From: Aurifilum marmelostoma
Taxonomy: Eukaryota; Ascomycota; Sordariomycetes; Diaporthales; Cryphonectriaceae
Length of the DNA stretch: 64,000 nucleotides
Assembly: GCA_027559495.1 (NCBI GenBank)
Contig: JAMXSV010000028.1
Location: forward strand, 2,790,001-2,854,000
Direction: 5' to 3'
The position numbers were made by a program, and so were the translations under genes. Of the stretch, positions 34,203 through 45,321 are shown piece by piece; the stretch's first letter is position 1, and each line of letters begins with the position of its first letter. Below the pieces are notes generated by a model that ran no database searches, was not told where the DNA came from, and saw nothing but the letters and a program-made list of their open reading frames with translations.

Positions 34203-35669
34203 CTATTCCTTTGGATACAAATCTTGTGGCACGTTGCCTTCTGCCGTGATCGAGGAGCTACCACCACCTGTTGCCGTCCTGTCGCCGTCCACCTCTGGGT
34301 CGTACTCTTCATGAGCGGGACTCGCAGCTTTTTTTGTCTGTGACCGCATCATGCCACCCTTCTTATCCCCATCGCCCTCCTCCGCCGATGATGAACCTCT
34401 CAGCTGGGGCCCGTGACCCTCGACAAGATCCTCATCCGTGCGCACCCTCTGATAACCCTCACCGTCTGAGCCGGCCTCGCTGTGGCCCTCAGTGTCCTCC
34501 TTGGTGGCTGCCTTCTTGATGAAGCTGTCGATGATGTAATACTGCAGCGCATTCATAATGAGCGGGAACAACATCATCACGAAGATAATCTGGATCTTCT
34601 CGTTGCCCTCAGTCCACCGCAGCGCCCAATCGCCCACACGCGAGATCCAGGGGAACATGAGGAAGATGATCAGCACGCAAAACTTCATCCCAAAAAGGCC
34701 CAGGAAGTAGATGAGCGACTGCTTCAGCCACCACCATGCGTTGGGAGGATTGCCATAGTGGCCGGACTGGATCGACTCTGGGGGCTGACCGAGAGGTGTG
34801 TACGAGACCAGGCCGGTAAAGATGCGTAGAAGGAAGATGAGTATCGGTATGCCGAGTGTGGTCTAGTATGGGAATAGTCAGCATTTCTGTCTCTCCCCAC
34901 ACCCGCAGCACCACGGTACACACAAGTCCTTGCGCCGGGAGACACTTACGTCGATAGCAAGGTTCAGCAGATAGAACGAGCACGGGTTCGGCACATATGG
35001 CCCATCGTCACCGCCAGGTCCTCCAGGACCACCAGGACCACCACCACCACCACCACCATGAGATCCTTCTGGCCCGGCAAATCGTCTCAACAATGCCGAC
35101 GCGGCAGCAGCTGACACGGCTGCGGGCTCGACCTGAACCGAGATGCGACCGCTCGTCAACATTGACATGAAGACGTTGGCCATGTGTACCAGCACCGATC
35201 CGAAGACCTGTTTCGATACATCGAAGAACCAGATTTTGACGGGCCTCTGCGGCCGTTCCCGCCATCGCTTGTACACCAAGCTCAGTAGCGCCAGCGCGCC
35301 GAGAGCGAGCTGGACAAAGATGGCAAAGGATCCTAGCAGCTTGCACTCGCCTTTGTCGTCGGCATCATCCTTAGGAGACCCAGCGGCTATGGCTCCTGCT
35401 GCTCCTGCTGCTGCTGCTGCTGTGGCGGATGCTGCTTTCGCAGCGCCGGTGGCGAGCGCTGCTGCTATTGCAGAAGTTGTCTTCGCAGGAAAGGCATCGT
35501 AGACGGCGCCTTCCATATTGCCGACAGGTTCATTCGGCGCGGTGGCGATCGCGAAGTCGGCGGGCGTCGTAGAGGTAGCAGATATGAAGGCGCGGTCGTC
35601 GGCCCACTCTGCGTAGGCTCTGAGGGAGAAAAGAACGTTTATTAATGCGATGTATACCAGCGCAGACAT
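34203..35669 (-). CDS. STIMATE/TMEM110-family membrane protein
   Basis: Two exons: 35669-34950 and 34862-34203 (donor GTAAGT); 459 aa. Matches the family of animal STIMATE, an ER protein that promotes STIM1 activity at ER-plasma membrane contacts; fungal members are annotated as vacuolar membrane proteins. Visible: a hydrophobic N-terminus, an Ala-rich stretch, GECKLLGSFAIFVQLALGALALLSLVYKR helix region, WFFDVSKQVFGSVLVHMANV, a Gly/Pro-rich loop, the signature NPCSFYLLNLAIDTTLGI across the splice, several further helices (YFLGLFGMKFCVLIIFL, IFVMMLFPLIMNALQYYIID) and a long hydrophilic, acidic C-terminal tail. The start is uncertain: the first 16 codons include an acceptor-like TTTTCTCCCTCAG, so an upstream exon is possible. 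Confidence 0.8.
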
Positions 35670-37304
35670 ATAGGATGTTGATGCCTGTAGCCACTTCGAT
35701 ACGCGCTGGTGTCCTGTGCTGTACAGTCCGCAGAGAATGAGAGGGAGAGACGGAGAGAGAAAAGAGAGGGGAGGGAAATTTGGACAGCCAGGAGATGTTC
35801 GCTTGAGAGAATGACAGTAAAAAGCTGCGGACGGACGCTGTCCACCCTGGGTGCGCTACCAGATGCCGGGGGCGGTGATTCCGTCGACGTCAGAGTAGCA
35901 AGAATGAGGATCGATAAGTAAGCCGGCTGGATCTGCACAGCCCAGAAGAGTGACTGCACCGCCTGAACACAAGAAGGAGCTAGCCTTCTGATGGACTTGT
36001 TAGCATGTAGAAACGATGTCGACAGTCAAACAGGATAATGACCGACTAAAAGACAGTGCGACGTGTCGAGACACAGAGTGGCAGAGAATGAAAAAGGGTG
36101 GAAGAGGGGGCGCGACGATGGAGCACAACTCCCATGCGTCACGAGTCTGTGGAGAGAGAGGAAAGCCGGCTCTCGACTTTAGGCGAGGACAAGAAGGTTG
36201 CGGGCCTAGGCTGGTGGGCGCGTGAGCTTCTGCTACCTGCTAGGCCTAGGTTAGGGGATTAGCCACTGGCGGAGGCATCAGTACCACTAAAATAACCCGT
36301 CTGGCCCCGCTACACTTGCAGCACCCGTGAACCTGAGACAGTCATCCCCCACTGCCTGCAGCCACTAGAGTATTAAGCATGACCTGGCACGCCTGGGCCA
36401 GACTCCGCTGGAATGACCCGATCGATGACCTTGCTCCAGGGCGTTTACTAGTACAGCAGCCAAAAGCCTCAGTGCCCAATTGGCCCAGACCCAATATTAC
36501 ACAGAGCCTCGGATAGCTGATATTTGTAGTCTTTTAAAAGCACATGCATAACATAGGGGAAACCGGATTCTACTGCATGGTACTCAACGAACCCTTTGGG
36601 CACAAACGCACAAACATATACGGGGCTCGTACACGCTTACCGTCTGTCTCATCTCGGTTTGCAGTCGCACATATTCCAGATTCGAAACGAAACGCCCTGG
36701 TCCTCAGGTTGGTCGACTCTCAGATCACAGGCAACAAGGACGACCCACATAACTCCCCTTGATAACAGACCAGGGGAGGCAACAGTCTACAAGGGAATGA
36801 TTAAAAGACCAAAGTACAACACCAACACACTTCCGGAACCGACGCGCATGGTGAAGTTCATCGAAGACCATTTGAGGCACAGTTCGGGTAGGAATAGGCA
36901 GTGCTGTCAAAGATGCCCCAGTTTCTGAGACGGCATCAATTCCAACATGAATTATGTAGTTCACCCACACAGGTTAAGAGGAGGTCATCGTCTCGACACG
37001 ATGAGGATAAGATGAAATGCCCCGCCACTGTCCACGCAAAGAGGAAACCGAACCTTGTCCAGCATTCTCGTCATGTCAATCTGATGATGCGCAGCCCAAA
37101 CACGAACTCTGTCTTCCGTAACACGAAAATAAAAGATAAGTAGTAAAGCTCTCCCTAAAACGAGATAGGAGGGTCATGCCGCACAACATGGCAAGGCCGT
37201 CAAAGCAAGAAAGCCAGTATCGATATCACCACATGTTGCCTCCCGGGACCTTCCACCTGATCCTGAACACCCCTCGAAATTTCGTTCGTCTTGGCGTCCA
37301 TCTA
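35670..37304. other. Intergenic region upstream of the STIMATE gene
   Basis: No convincing gene on either strand. Confidence 0.55.
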
Positions 37305-37526
37305 TCAGGCACACTCGGGAACGGTCGGGAGGAGGCCGCGAATGAAGCCGGAGAATGAATTCCTAGATCCTCCAGTCTTCATGGTGTCGGGCCTCGCTTT
37401 GTCCTTCTTGGTCGGAATAGGGATCGGTCGCGAGGTCGAACTCTTGGAGGATTTGGTAGGAGACGACGGGCCTTCAGAGCGTCGCTTCTGCGTCTGAAGG
37501 GGCCGGCCCTGAGGCCCGTCAAATTG
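37305..37526 (-). other. In-frame open stretch after the SF3B6 stop
   Basis: After the SF3B6 TGA (context TGA CAA TTT) the same frame stays open for 73 codons, to TGA at 37307-37305. It encodes a basic, Ser/Pro/Lys-rich sequence (KRRSEGPSSPTKSSKSS...). It may be the 3' untranslated region, a readthrough extension, or an exon of something else. Confidence 0.35.
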
Positions 37527-38270
37527 TCAATCGATACCGTGCTGTTTCTTGAGCTGCGCTAAATTCTCCTTGCGGGCTTCGAGGTCCTCTTTTGACTTGG
37601 CCATCTTCTCTGGCTGGTGGTATAGGACTGTACAGAGGGGAAATCAGCATGCCTTTTGAGAGCGAGGTGGGTTGGGGGGGGGGGGTAGTGTCACAACGTA
37701 CCGACAAGGTAGCGGCCCTGGAAGTTGAAGCCGTTCAGCTTGTCGCAGGCCTGCTTCGCATCCATGACGTCGTCATAGACCACGAAAGCAGTTCCCTTGG
37801 TGTTCGAGGCAATGCCCTGGCGGACCTGGCTGGGGGGACGTCAGTATCTACATGACCTTGGTCGAAGTGGTGCTTCGTGGGCAGCGTACCGGATAGGTCC
37901 GTACTTGCCGAAGAGCTCGAAAAGCTCTTCAGGCGTTACGTTGTAGCTGTCGAGATCTGTCAGCGATCATGTCGAAGCTGTCAAGATTGGGAGGGCACCA
38001 CTCGATAACGGACCTTAGATTCTTGACGAATAAAGCTCTGAATGTCACGAACAAAAGGTCAGCGGCATTCTTCTAATATACAAAACAGATGCTTGCGTAT
38101 GATGGTACAGTGTCGACGCCGTCAATGGCAGGTAGCAGCGAGATCGTATCGCTACGTGAGGAAGGGAGGGTGGGGGTCGATGCAACGATAGCAAGCCCAC
38201 GCGGCCTGCGGCGGCACAGGGAGTCCACGTACCGGTTTACCTCCGGGGCGAGTTTAGCGACGCGACTCAT
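37527..38270 (-). CDS. SF3B6: U2 snRNP SF3b subunit p14 (SF3B6)
   Basis: RRM protein of the SF3b complex that sits near the branch-point adenosine in the spliceosome. Five small exons: 38270-38233, 38037-38014 (24 nt), 37946-37890, 37829-37702 and 37627-37527, adding to exactly 116 codons (115 aa, the usual size). It reads MSRVAKLAPEVNR, ALFVKNLSYNVTPEELFELFGKYGPIR, then TKGTAFVVYDDVMDAKQACD and RYLVVLYHQPEKMAKSKED, ending KKQHGID. RNP1- and RNP2-like segments are present. Donors are GTACGT, GTCCGT, GTACGC and GTACGT; the second is weak. Assignment is firm because the spliced frame is continuous. Confidence 0.93.
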
Positions 38271-38709
38271 ATCTTGATGTCGGTGTTCGCTGAATCGTCC
38301 ACAATCGATTGATCGTAGGTTGGGCACGTATGCTGATGGTCGTGTCGCGGTGCAGGTGGCTGAAAGAGGACTGTTGTCCAGGTGGACGGCTTGGTTCGGA
38401 AGAGGAAGAAGCGGACTGGACTGAGTGGATTCCCATGCGTCTCCCAAGACGTGACAAGGCAGGCAGGCTTACTAAGAAGGTGGGGCTATTGCACCATCAG
38501 GCACGCCAGCCAGCCAGCCAGCCAGCCTTCCGGGTGGAATCATGACTCAGCCCCTAACCCTGATTATAGCGAGTCACGACGAAGATGGGTCTTTCCAGAA
38601 GAAGACCTCTCAAAATTGCCTACCAAAATCATTGACAGACTGACTGTTCATGTGTTGGACATTTTCCTGTCTTTCCGCACTCGATAACTTCCTTGGCTAT
38701 ATAAAAACC
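38271..38709. other. Promoter of SF3B6 / 3' end of the hydrolase gene
   Basis: No gene seen. A short CCAG tandem repeat lies at about 38507-38526. Confidence 0.55.
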
Positions 38710-40203
38710 TCAATTAACTCCAAGCTTCTCGTCAAGCCAGTCAAGCATCACCTGGTTCGAAAACCTGAGCGCGCCCTCCTCACAGTGCAGGTCGGCGCCA
38801 TCCTCGGCGGTAAAGTTGTACACCGTGGCCTTGTCACCGAGACCCTCTGCCATCCTACGAGCATGTTCGCCCTCTCTGAAGAACATATCGGAAGCAGCAT
38901 CTCCGAGAAATACGGGACATTGTATCTTTTCCGTCAAGCCAGCCATGGACATCGTGGCCCAGCCCTTCTCCAGCTCCCCCAGAGTCTTGACTTTGAAAGA
39001 CCATAGCCCATGAGAAAGCAACCAACGAGGACTCATAGGCTTGCTGGAATCGTTAATGAAAGCCTGCATGCTCTCTGGATTGTCCTTGACGTTGAATTTC
39101 TTAAGGTAGGGCGAATCAAGATAGAGGTCGAAATCGTGGACGGCGTCATCGCAGATCAGCGCCGCGATGCGGTGTTCGAAGGCCGCGGCCCTCGCGCCGA
39201 GGAACCCGCCCATAGACAATCCGCATAGGGCAATTTTGGTCTTGTCTACGCTGGGCAGCGTTTCCAGAAAGTCAACCACGGGCGTGACGACTTTCTCCCA
39301 TTCATGGGTAAACCCCAGGCCCTGCCCACGTCGGACAGAGCCCTGACCCGGTCCTTCCATGCAGACGACGTTGTAGCCGCGTTCCAGGGCAGCGAAGCCG
39401 TGCACATGGAGCAACTCCTCTGGACCAGAGTCAAACCCAACTATTGAAAGGAGTAGTATTAGTGATTGATCTTTCTAGAGTTGTCTCGCATGATGGACTG
39501 GCTCCCAGAACAACCCTCGATGAAAGGTTCGAACCCAAAGCTCTGCAGATCTGCAGGCTGTATCACTTGGAGGGGAAAAAAAAAAGAAGAAAAAAAAAAA
39601 GGAGTTTACACACTAAAGAGCATGAGCGTGGGCCTCTTGACGCTATCATCAGGGCTCGGCCTGAACCAATAGATGGGCACCTCAAAACCGTCTGCCAGGA
39701 TCACTTTCTTCTCTCCAGGAACCGGGAGATACGTGATGGCCTTGGAGAAGCAGTCCACATTCTTCTTCCACAGCTCGCTGATGCGAGGATCCTCCCAGTT
39801 GCCATGGAGGAAGAACTCGGCCGTGCGGAAATAGGTTGCGGCCCGAAAGAGATGATCCCGGATCGAAACAGGATTCTTGGCCTTATGGGCGTGCTCAAGA
39901 GTCCTCTCTGCCCTCTTGGACCATGCAGCCGACCCTTTGAAGTCATATCAGCATATTTCCGCCCTGGTCCTCCTGGTTGCTTGCTGAAGTTGACAACTCA
40001 CAAGATTCAAAGTCTCCGACTTTGATCTGAGGAAGGGTGTAGAGCACCTCGCTCACATCACTGCCTCCACTGGGGAACTTGTTAGTCGAGAGTGGTGATA
40101 ACAGAAATGTCTCCCTGGGAGAATGTACTCACTATGCACTTAAGCCAAGGGCGCGTATCACCTCAAAATGGAACGAGTCGTCCGTGCTGAATTTAAAAGA
40201 CAT
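38710..40203 (-). CDS. Alpha/beta hydrolase, FUS2 / dihydropseudooxynicotine-hydrolase-like
   Basis: Four exons: 40203-40133, 40069-40002, 39934-39614 and 39440-38710; 396 aa. It resembles the hydrolases found in polyketide clusters (fusarin FUS2) and 2,6-dihydropseudooxynicotine hydrolase: YGGSDVSEVLYTL, GDFESW, IRDHLFRAATYFRTAEFFLHGN, GFDSGPEELLHVHGFAALERGYNVV and EGPGQG. The nucleophile Ser is in GLSMGG, the acid Asp in GDAASDMF and the His in GADLHCEEGA. No signal peptide. The fourth-exon acceptor and the W-completing third-exon acceptor (TTCAAAG) were chosen because they keep frame and motif. No polyketide synthase or other cluster enzymes are nearby, so a biosynthetic role is not supported here; the substrate is unknown. 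Confidence 0.85.
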
Positions 40204-41666
40204 GATACTTGAGGATAGGTAAATAATATGAATCGAGTAGAGTAGATCGTGATAATCTCGAAGGTTTGACACAATACACAACTAAATCAAGGCGATAGGC
40301 AAACCTGTCTCGTCCTGTTTCTGAGGGGATGATCCAAAACCTATTGTCGTCTTGCTCCAGGGAGGGGCCTCGATTTTATACAATTTCGACATCTCTACTA
40401 AAGTCTTTTCTTTGGGTAGTTGCTGAGGCCGAGACGTGCTTCTTCATCATCGCCTCCAAGCTCGGATCGCGAACCTAACTTGCATCCTGTTGATCGCAAG
40501 AGGCTCGTAGTACCGAGAGTGTTGGGCGCTGAGTGAGCAACAATATAGAAACCCACAAAACCTGCATGATGCAGACGATCGTGGTCGCTGTGCCCGCGGA
40601 TGGTCCATGGCGGGCGGAGTTGCAATGTTTTCGCTGGACCAGTGTTGGCCCCCAAGGCGGAAGGGCCGCGGGAATTCCACGCAAAGCGCAAACGCAGTGC
40701 ATCGTCTGCGACTGTCGAGTCCGACTCAATTGAGTGCAATGCAATGCAATGCAACTCGTCATGTTGGGAATGGAGCTATCATCGAAGGGGCCACGCGTTG
40801 TGCATGACGCTCGAGTAAGCAACTGTGGATCTAAATCATCATACCGCAGGGAGTTGGTGAAGGATGACTTTTGTCAAACTTTGGCAGCAAACCCCGAGTT
40901 GATGTTCCTTATCGTAGTCAAATCAAGAAGGTGAGTATGTGATAGCAGGACAAGTGAGGGAAGTATATCGAACGGCACGGGGCTGCCAGCAACTGAGTAG
41001 GCTTCGACGGGGGATTACTTGTGGTTCGTGGGTCAAGCAATGAACCGCTTTTTTCGAATTTTAATAAGGGAAGAGGAAAAAGGGAAAACCACACGACACT
41101 CGCAGGCAAATGAATGACCATCACCCGTGTGTGCGATTGACTTTAGAGAAAATAGCTAATAACAACAATTGGGACTTGTGTGCGAGTTCCCTTTCCAATA
41201 GAAAATGGCTGGGAAAATGGCGGTTCGGATTGTAAACAACTCTCGTCTCATATTAGTTAATAGTTAGTGGCGGTTCAGTAGGATCAGGCTAGTGGTGGCC
41301 TAAGTACTGTATGATAAGCTGCGCTATGTGCTCTATAGCCAACGATTCGCCGCCAGGACCAGTGGACCAGTAGGAGTAATCTGCGCCCAACCTCACTTTG
41401 CTCCTGCCTCCTCCCTTCATCCTGTAATCCGGCCAATCCTTCGACTACAACTCGATGTCCTTGGGCATCAAATCAGTCCTTCTCGCAACCGCACGCCTAT
41501 CCTCCTTGCCGGCAACTTTGGACGGGTCCACACACACTTCAGAACTTCCCACTCCCCACCGCCTTGGGCAGGCGGAATCTACTCGGGAACAGAATCGGAG
41601 CCTTGAGCGTTCGACCTCAGCAGCCGTTCGCTGAGTATTCCGAGCAGCCGCCGCCAGCACACGACG
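40204..41666. other. Divergent intergenic region, hydrolase/Cys-rich protein
   Basis: No convincing gene; overlapping short frames around 40400-40900 disagree in strand and lack protein character. A short CAATG tandem repeat lies at about 40734-40752. Confidence 0.6.
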
Positions 41667-42530
41667 ATGCCTTCACTCACCCAGTCTTTTCCGCGAAAAA
41701 GGCGGCGGGACGAGGCGGATATTGAGGGAGACCTCCATCTCGCCATGTACGTCGACGAGGCTCCTCCTGCCGTCGCCATCATCATGACCCCACCAGCTGA
41801 CACCCTCCTTCTCAGCCCGCAGGGCTTCCACGACCGTTACCCACTCGACCACCAGCACCACGGCTCCTCGCCCAGAAAATCCATTTCCATCCTGAGCCCC
41901 CTCTCCAAGAAGATACGCATGACGATGGCCCCCACTAGCGAGTGGCAGAACGACGAAGACCAGCGGCATGCAGCACCCCTTACCCCGAGCTGCCGTCAAC
42001 ATCGCTCCCCGTCCGCCGCCTCTACTACTAGGCACTCCCCTCCCAAGGCTGCTGGGCCTACCAATCTCAGTCCCTGCCATATCTGCCACCGCCGGCCTAA
42101 CAAGAAGACGGAGCTTGATTCCTTCGCCGACTGCGAGGGCTGCGGCGAGCGTACATGCTACGTCTGCATCCGGCAATGTTTAGGACGGAGGGCTGCTTCG
42201 GCCTTGTCGATTCCCACCACGGCAACAATAACAACAACACATCACGGGAACGATGACAACCACATGAGAGACGACCACGAGGACGGTAGAGCTGACGCCG
42301 AGGAAGAGGAGGATAACGTCCAGCGCGGTCTAGACCGCTCGTTTTCCATGGAAGATGCCTCCTCGACGGAAGGAGGGTACACCGATGCACTACCGCAGTA
42401 TCGGACAAAACGAGTCAGAACATGGGGGCAAGACGGAGGAAGAGGCCATCGTAGGAGGATCTGCAGCCAGTGCTGCGTAGAGGAAGGATCCGAGGGAGAT
42501 GTCATCTGCCTGGGCTGCCTCAGTACGTGA
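41667..42530 (+). CDS. Unrecognised protein with paired Cys-rich (zinc-binding-like) clusters
   Basis: 287 aa as a single exon. The N-terminal half is Pro/Ser/His-rich with basic motifs (FPRKRRRDE, SPRKSISILSPLSKK). The centre has CHICHRRPNKKTELDSFADC then CEGCGERTCYVCIRQC, and the C-terminus has RRICSQCCVEEGSEGDVICLGC, with a His/Asp/Glu-rich linker between the two clusters. Together they could bind two or more zinc ions in a PHD/RING-like cross-brace; no standard family is recognised. The last codons overlap a donor-like GTACGTGAG at 42523, so the true end may lie in another exon downstream (an open frame follows an acceptor near 42589). A nuclear role is a guess from the basic motifs. Confidence 0.65.
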   Translation: MPSLTQSFPRKRRRDEADIEGDLHLAMYVDEAPPAVAIIMTPPADTLLLSPQGFHDRYPLDHQHHGSSPRKSISILSPLSKKIRMTMAPTSEWQNDEDQRHAAPLTPSCRQHRSPSAASTTRHSPPKAAGPTNLSPCHICHRRPNKKTELDSFADCEGCGERTCYVCIRQCLGRRAASALSIPTTATITTTHHGNDDNHMRDDHEDGRADAEEEEDNVQRGLDRSFSMEDASSTEGGYTDALPQYRTKRVRTWGQDGGRGHRRRICSQCCVEEGSEGDVICLGCLST

Positions 42531-43214
42531 GAACGACGGCAAGTGAGAGGTGGCGAGCCTGACCGCTCCTGCCCGATATCAAAGGATTCTTCGTCTTGAC
42601 GAAAAGAGAAGGGAGGGCTACAGACATGGCTGTTGCTATGTATTTTGCTGTTGTGAAAGGTGATAAACGCGACGGGATCATAATCAGGGAGCAACAGTAC
42701 AGGATCATTTATCGAAGGGCTTTTGGAACAGCATTTTATTTCTCATGGCGAAGACCATTCATGGCGTTCTGATTTGGCTGGCCAGGGATCAGTATGCGAC
42801 AGTGACCAATCATACCCCGGGGGCCATTATCATGAGCAAGACAACAGGCATAGCATTATCAATACCCTATTTACTACACATAGAACATCTGCTTCGCGAA
42901 TCAGACCGAGATGGACTCTGAAAATCTATAGGCAATACTTTTTTGGGAGCAGCATTCCGCATCCTGGGTCTTGGGTGAAGTACTTGGACTTGGACTTTTG
43001 AGGCCGTTCCAATCTGTTCCGCACTGAAGAATGGACACCGACTAGGAAAAATTTGTAGAGACGCAGATTTGTCACAAAACTCGTCAGGTGATAGGAAAGT
43101 CTTTCATGCCGTCCGATTGTCATGCTGTCTAGCAACTCCGTAACCCATACTTGTACATACAGCGCATTGCCTGCCGCTCTTGCTCCCATTGCCTCAGAAA
43201 TTAATATAAGCCAT
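42531..43214. other. Intergenic, 3' ends of the Cys-rich protein and RPT1
   Basis: No gene seen, apart from a possible extra exon of the Cys-rich gene at its left end. Confidence 0.5.
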
Positions 43215-44726
43215 CTAGTTGTACTGCATGTATGAAGCAGTCGAGTTGAACTTGAGGTTGCCCTTGATGACCTTCTCCACTGCACTCAGGAAGTCCTTCT
43301 CTGTTGCCACCTTCCTTCTCGCACGGATGGCAAACATACCAGCTTCCGTGCACACGCTGCGCAGCTCAGCGCCTGTGGCGTTGGGGCACAGGCGGGAGAT
43401 CAGCTCCCACCGGATGTCTCGCTCGACTGACATGCTCTTTGCGTGAATGCGCAGAATGTTGGCACGGCCATCGAGATCCGGGAGCGAGAACTCAATCTTA
43501 CGATCGATACGGCCGGGACGCATCAGCGCTGGATCGAGCGTGGACGGTCTGTTGGTTGCAAACATGACCTTGATATTGCCTCTGGCATCGAAGCCGTCCA
43601 GCTGGGTGATGAGCTCCAGCATTGTCCGCTGCACCTCGTTGTCGCCGCCGGCACCATCGTCGAAACGTGCGCCGCCGATAGCATCGATTTCGTCGAAGAA
43701 GATGATGCAGGCCTTCTTGGTACGTGCCATCTCGAACAGCTCACGTACCATGCGCGCACCTTCACCAACGTACTTCTGCACCAGCTCGGAACCGATGACA
43801 CGGATGAATGTAGCATCCGTCCGGTTGGCGACGGCACGTGCACAGAGCGTCTTGCCAGTACCGGGAGGTCCGTATAGCAGCGCTCCCTTGGGCGGGTCAA
43901 TGCCGAGATTGACGAAGCGCTCTGGAGAGAGAAGGGGCATCTCGACGACCTCACGCAGCTTCTCGACCTGCTCCTTGCAGCCACCCACATCACCGTAGGT
44001 GACGTCTGGCTTCTCCTCGACCGTCATCATCGTTACCGAGGCGTCGATCTTGGGCGGTAGGGGGGAGCATGATCTGGTACTTGTTGCGGTCGACGCCGAC
44101 ACGCATGCCCTCTTCGATATCGGTGGGTGACACGCGCTCGCCAAGCTGTACGACAAACTTGGCGATCTGCTTGACGTTGATGACATACTTGCTCTTGGAG
44201 TCATCCTTCTCGTCTGGAATGATCTTTGTGCACCGCGCTACCTGAAGCGGTTGCTCTTCCGACATTCGCTGACGGTCGGCTGGCACGTCCCAGAGGTGTG
44301 GCGGTGCGAGACCGGTATCTGATTCCTAGACGCCAGAGTCAGCTCAGTCCAGGGTTGAGCCTGCTTGGGGAAAAGGGTCGTCTTCATACTTTGACTCCGA
44401 TCTTCTCATCCACGCTTTGTTGTCTCTCTTTTATTTGTTGCTCCAGCTTCTTGATGGCAGCACCATAGGGCGCGGCGCCGTAGGTCTTGAGGACCTGGAT
44501 ATCCCTATAGCCACTGTCAACACGGTGCCGCCATGCCCCATATCGTTCAGGTTGGGTACACACTCATCGGTAAGTGGGGTGATCTTCTTCTCTTCTATCT
44601 CATCGTCGGCGTAATTCTTTTGGTACTTCTCCCAGCTGGAACCTGTGGCAGAAGGCTGATTGTTTGTCAGCACGAACAGCGCTTGCCATCGACAGCAGAC
44701 CAGCAGCAGGAGCAGGTACTGACCAT
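43215..44726 (-). CDS. RPT1: 26S proteasome regulatory ATPase Rpt1
   Basis: AAA ATPase of the proteasome base. Exons: 44726-44724 (ATG only), 44655-44564, 44504-44390 and 44325-43215; 439 aa once the frame break is allowed for, the normal Rpt1 length. It reads PSATGSSWEKYQKNYADDEIEEKK, ESDTGLAPPHLWDV, VARCTKII, VGVDRNKYQI, then the AAA core: Walker A GPPGTGKT, Walker B IIFFDEID, an Arg-finger region with MRPGRIDRKIEF, and C-terminal FNSTASYMQYN (HbYX-like end). The six-G run at 44060-44065 (coding strand C) puts one extra base between MLP and LPPKIDASVTMM; five would restore KYQIMLPLPPKID. Divergent from CCT4. Assignment is certain; the frame break is almost surely technical because the gene is essential. 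Confidence 0.95.
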
Positions 44727-45321
44727 GTTGACTGACGTCGGGAATCCTAGACAGCCCCGAGGTGGGCAGTAGGTTGGTTGACTTTGGGAGGGAAAGCTGC
44801 AGTCCTGAAGAATAAGGTTGTAATGGGAAGAGCTGGTAGTCGCGAGGCTTTCTGGGTTGTCGTGTCGTCGGCTTGAGAGAGCAAGGTGTTTTAACGTTGG
44901 TGACGGAGGCCCAGTTAGCGGAATGGCGGCTACTGTCTGGTATCGTAATCAGAAGTTGCCTGCTGGAGCTTATGAACAGTCTCCAGACCCCTGCCTGGTT
45001 TTTAGGCTGACTGGGTCTAGCCTGAGTCAGGGGGTTCCAAGCTACCTACCGTGGTGGTGCTGTAGCTGGCAGGCTGGCAGGCTGGGCACCGCAGTACGTA
45101 CTAGAGCTGTTGGCCCCACGTTGGGGCGGCGGGCAGGCAGAGCAACGCTCGAAAAATTCCCAGGGAAGTCGCACTTGCAGAGGGGCAGAGCGTCTGTGCC
45201 TAGGAAGCTTTACCAAATTATAAACCACAGAGCCTGAACAACGACTTTCCCCTCCTCAGGCCTTCACCCCCCACCTTTCCTTCCGACCACACAAGTTTAT
45301 TCAGACAGCCACGCAGTCAAG
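44727..45321. promoter_or_regulatory. Shared divergent promoter region RPT1/CCT4
   Basis: 595 bp separate the two start codons. Two essential proteostasis genes are driven from it in opposite directions. No exact GGTGGCAAA proteasome element was seen. Confidence 0.6.

Noticed and set aside
39520..39545. tRNA T-arm-like GGTTCGAACC in the hydrolase third intron
   Set aside because: Flanking bases do not form a T stem and no acceptor or anticodon arms were found.
38700..42530. Secondary-metabolite cluster around the FUS2-like hydrolase
   Set aside because: No synthase, P450, transporter or cluster regulator nearby.
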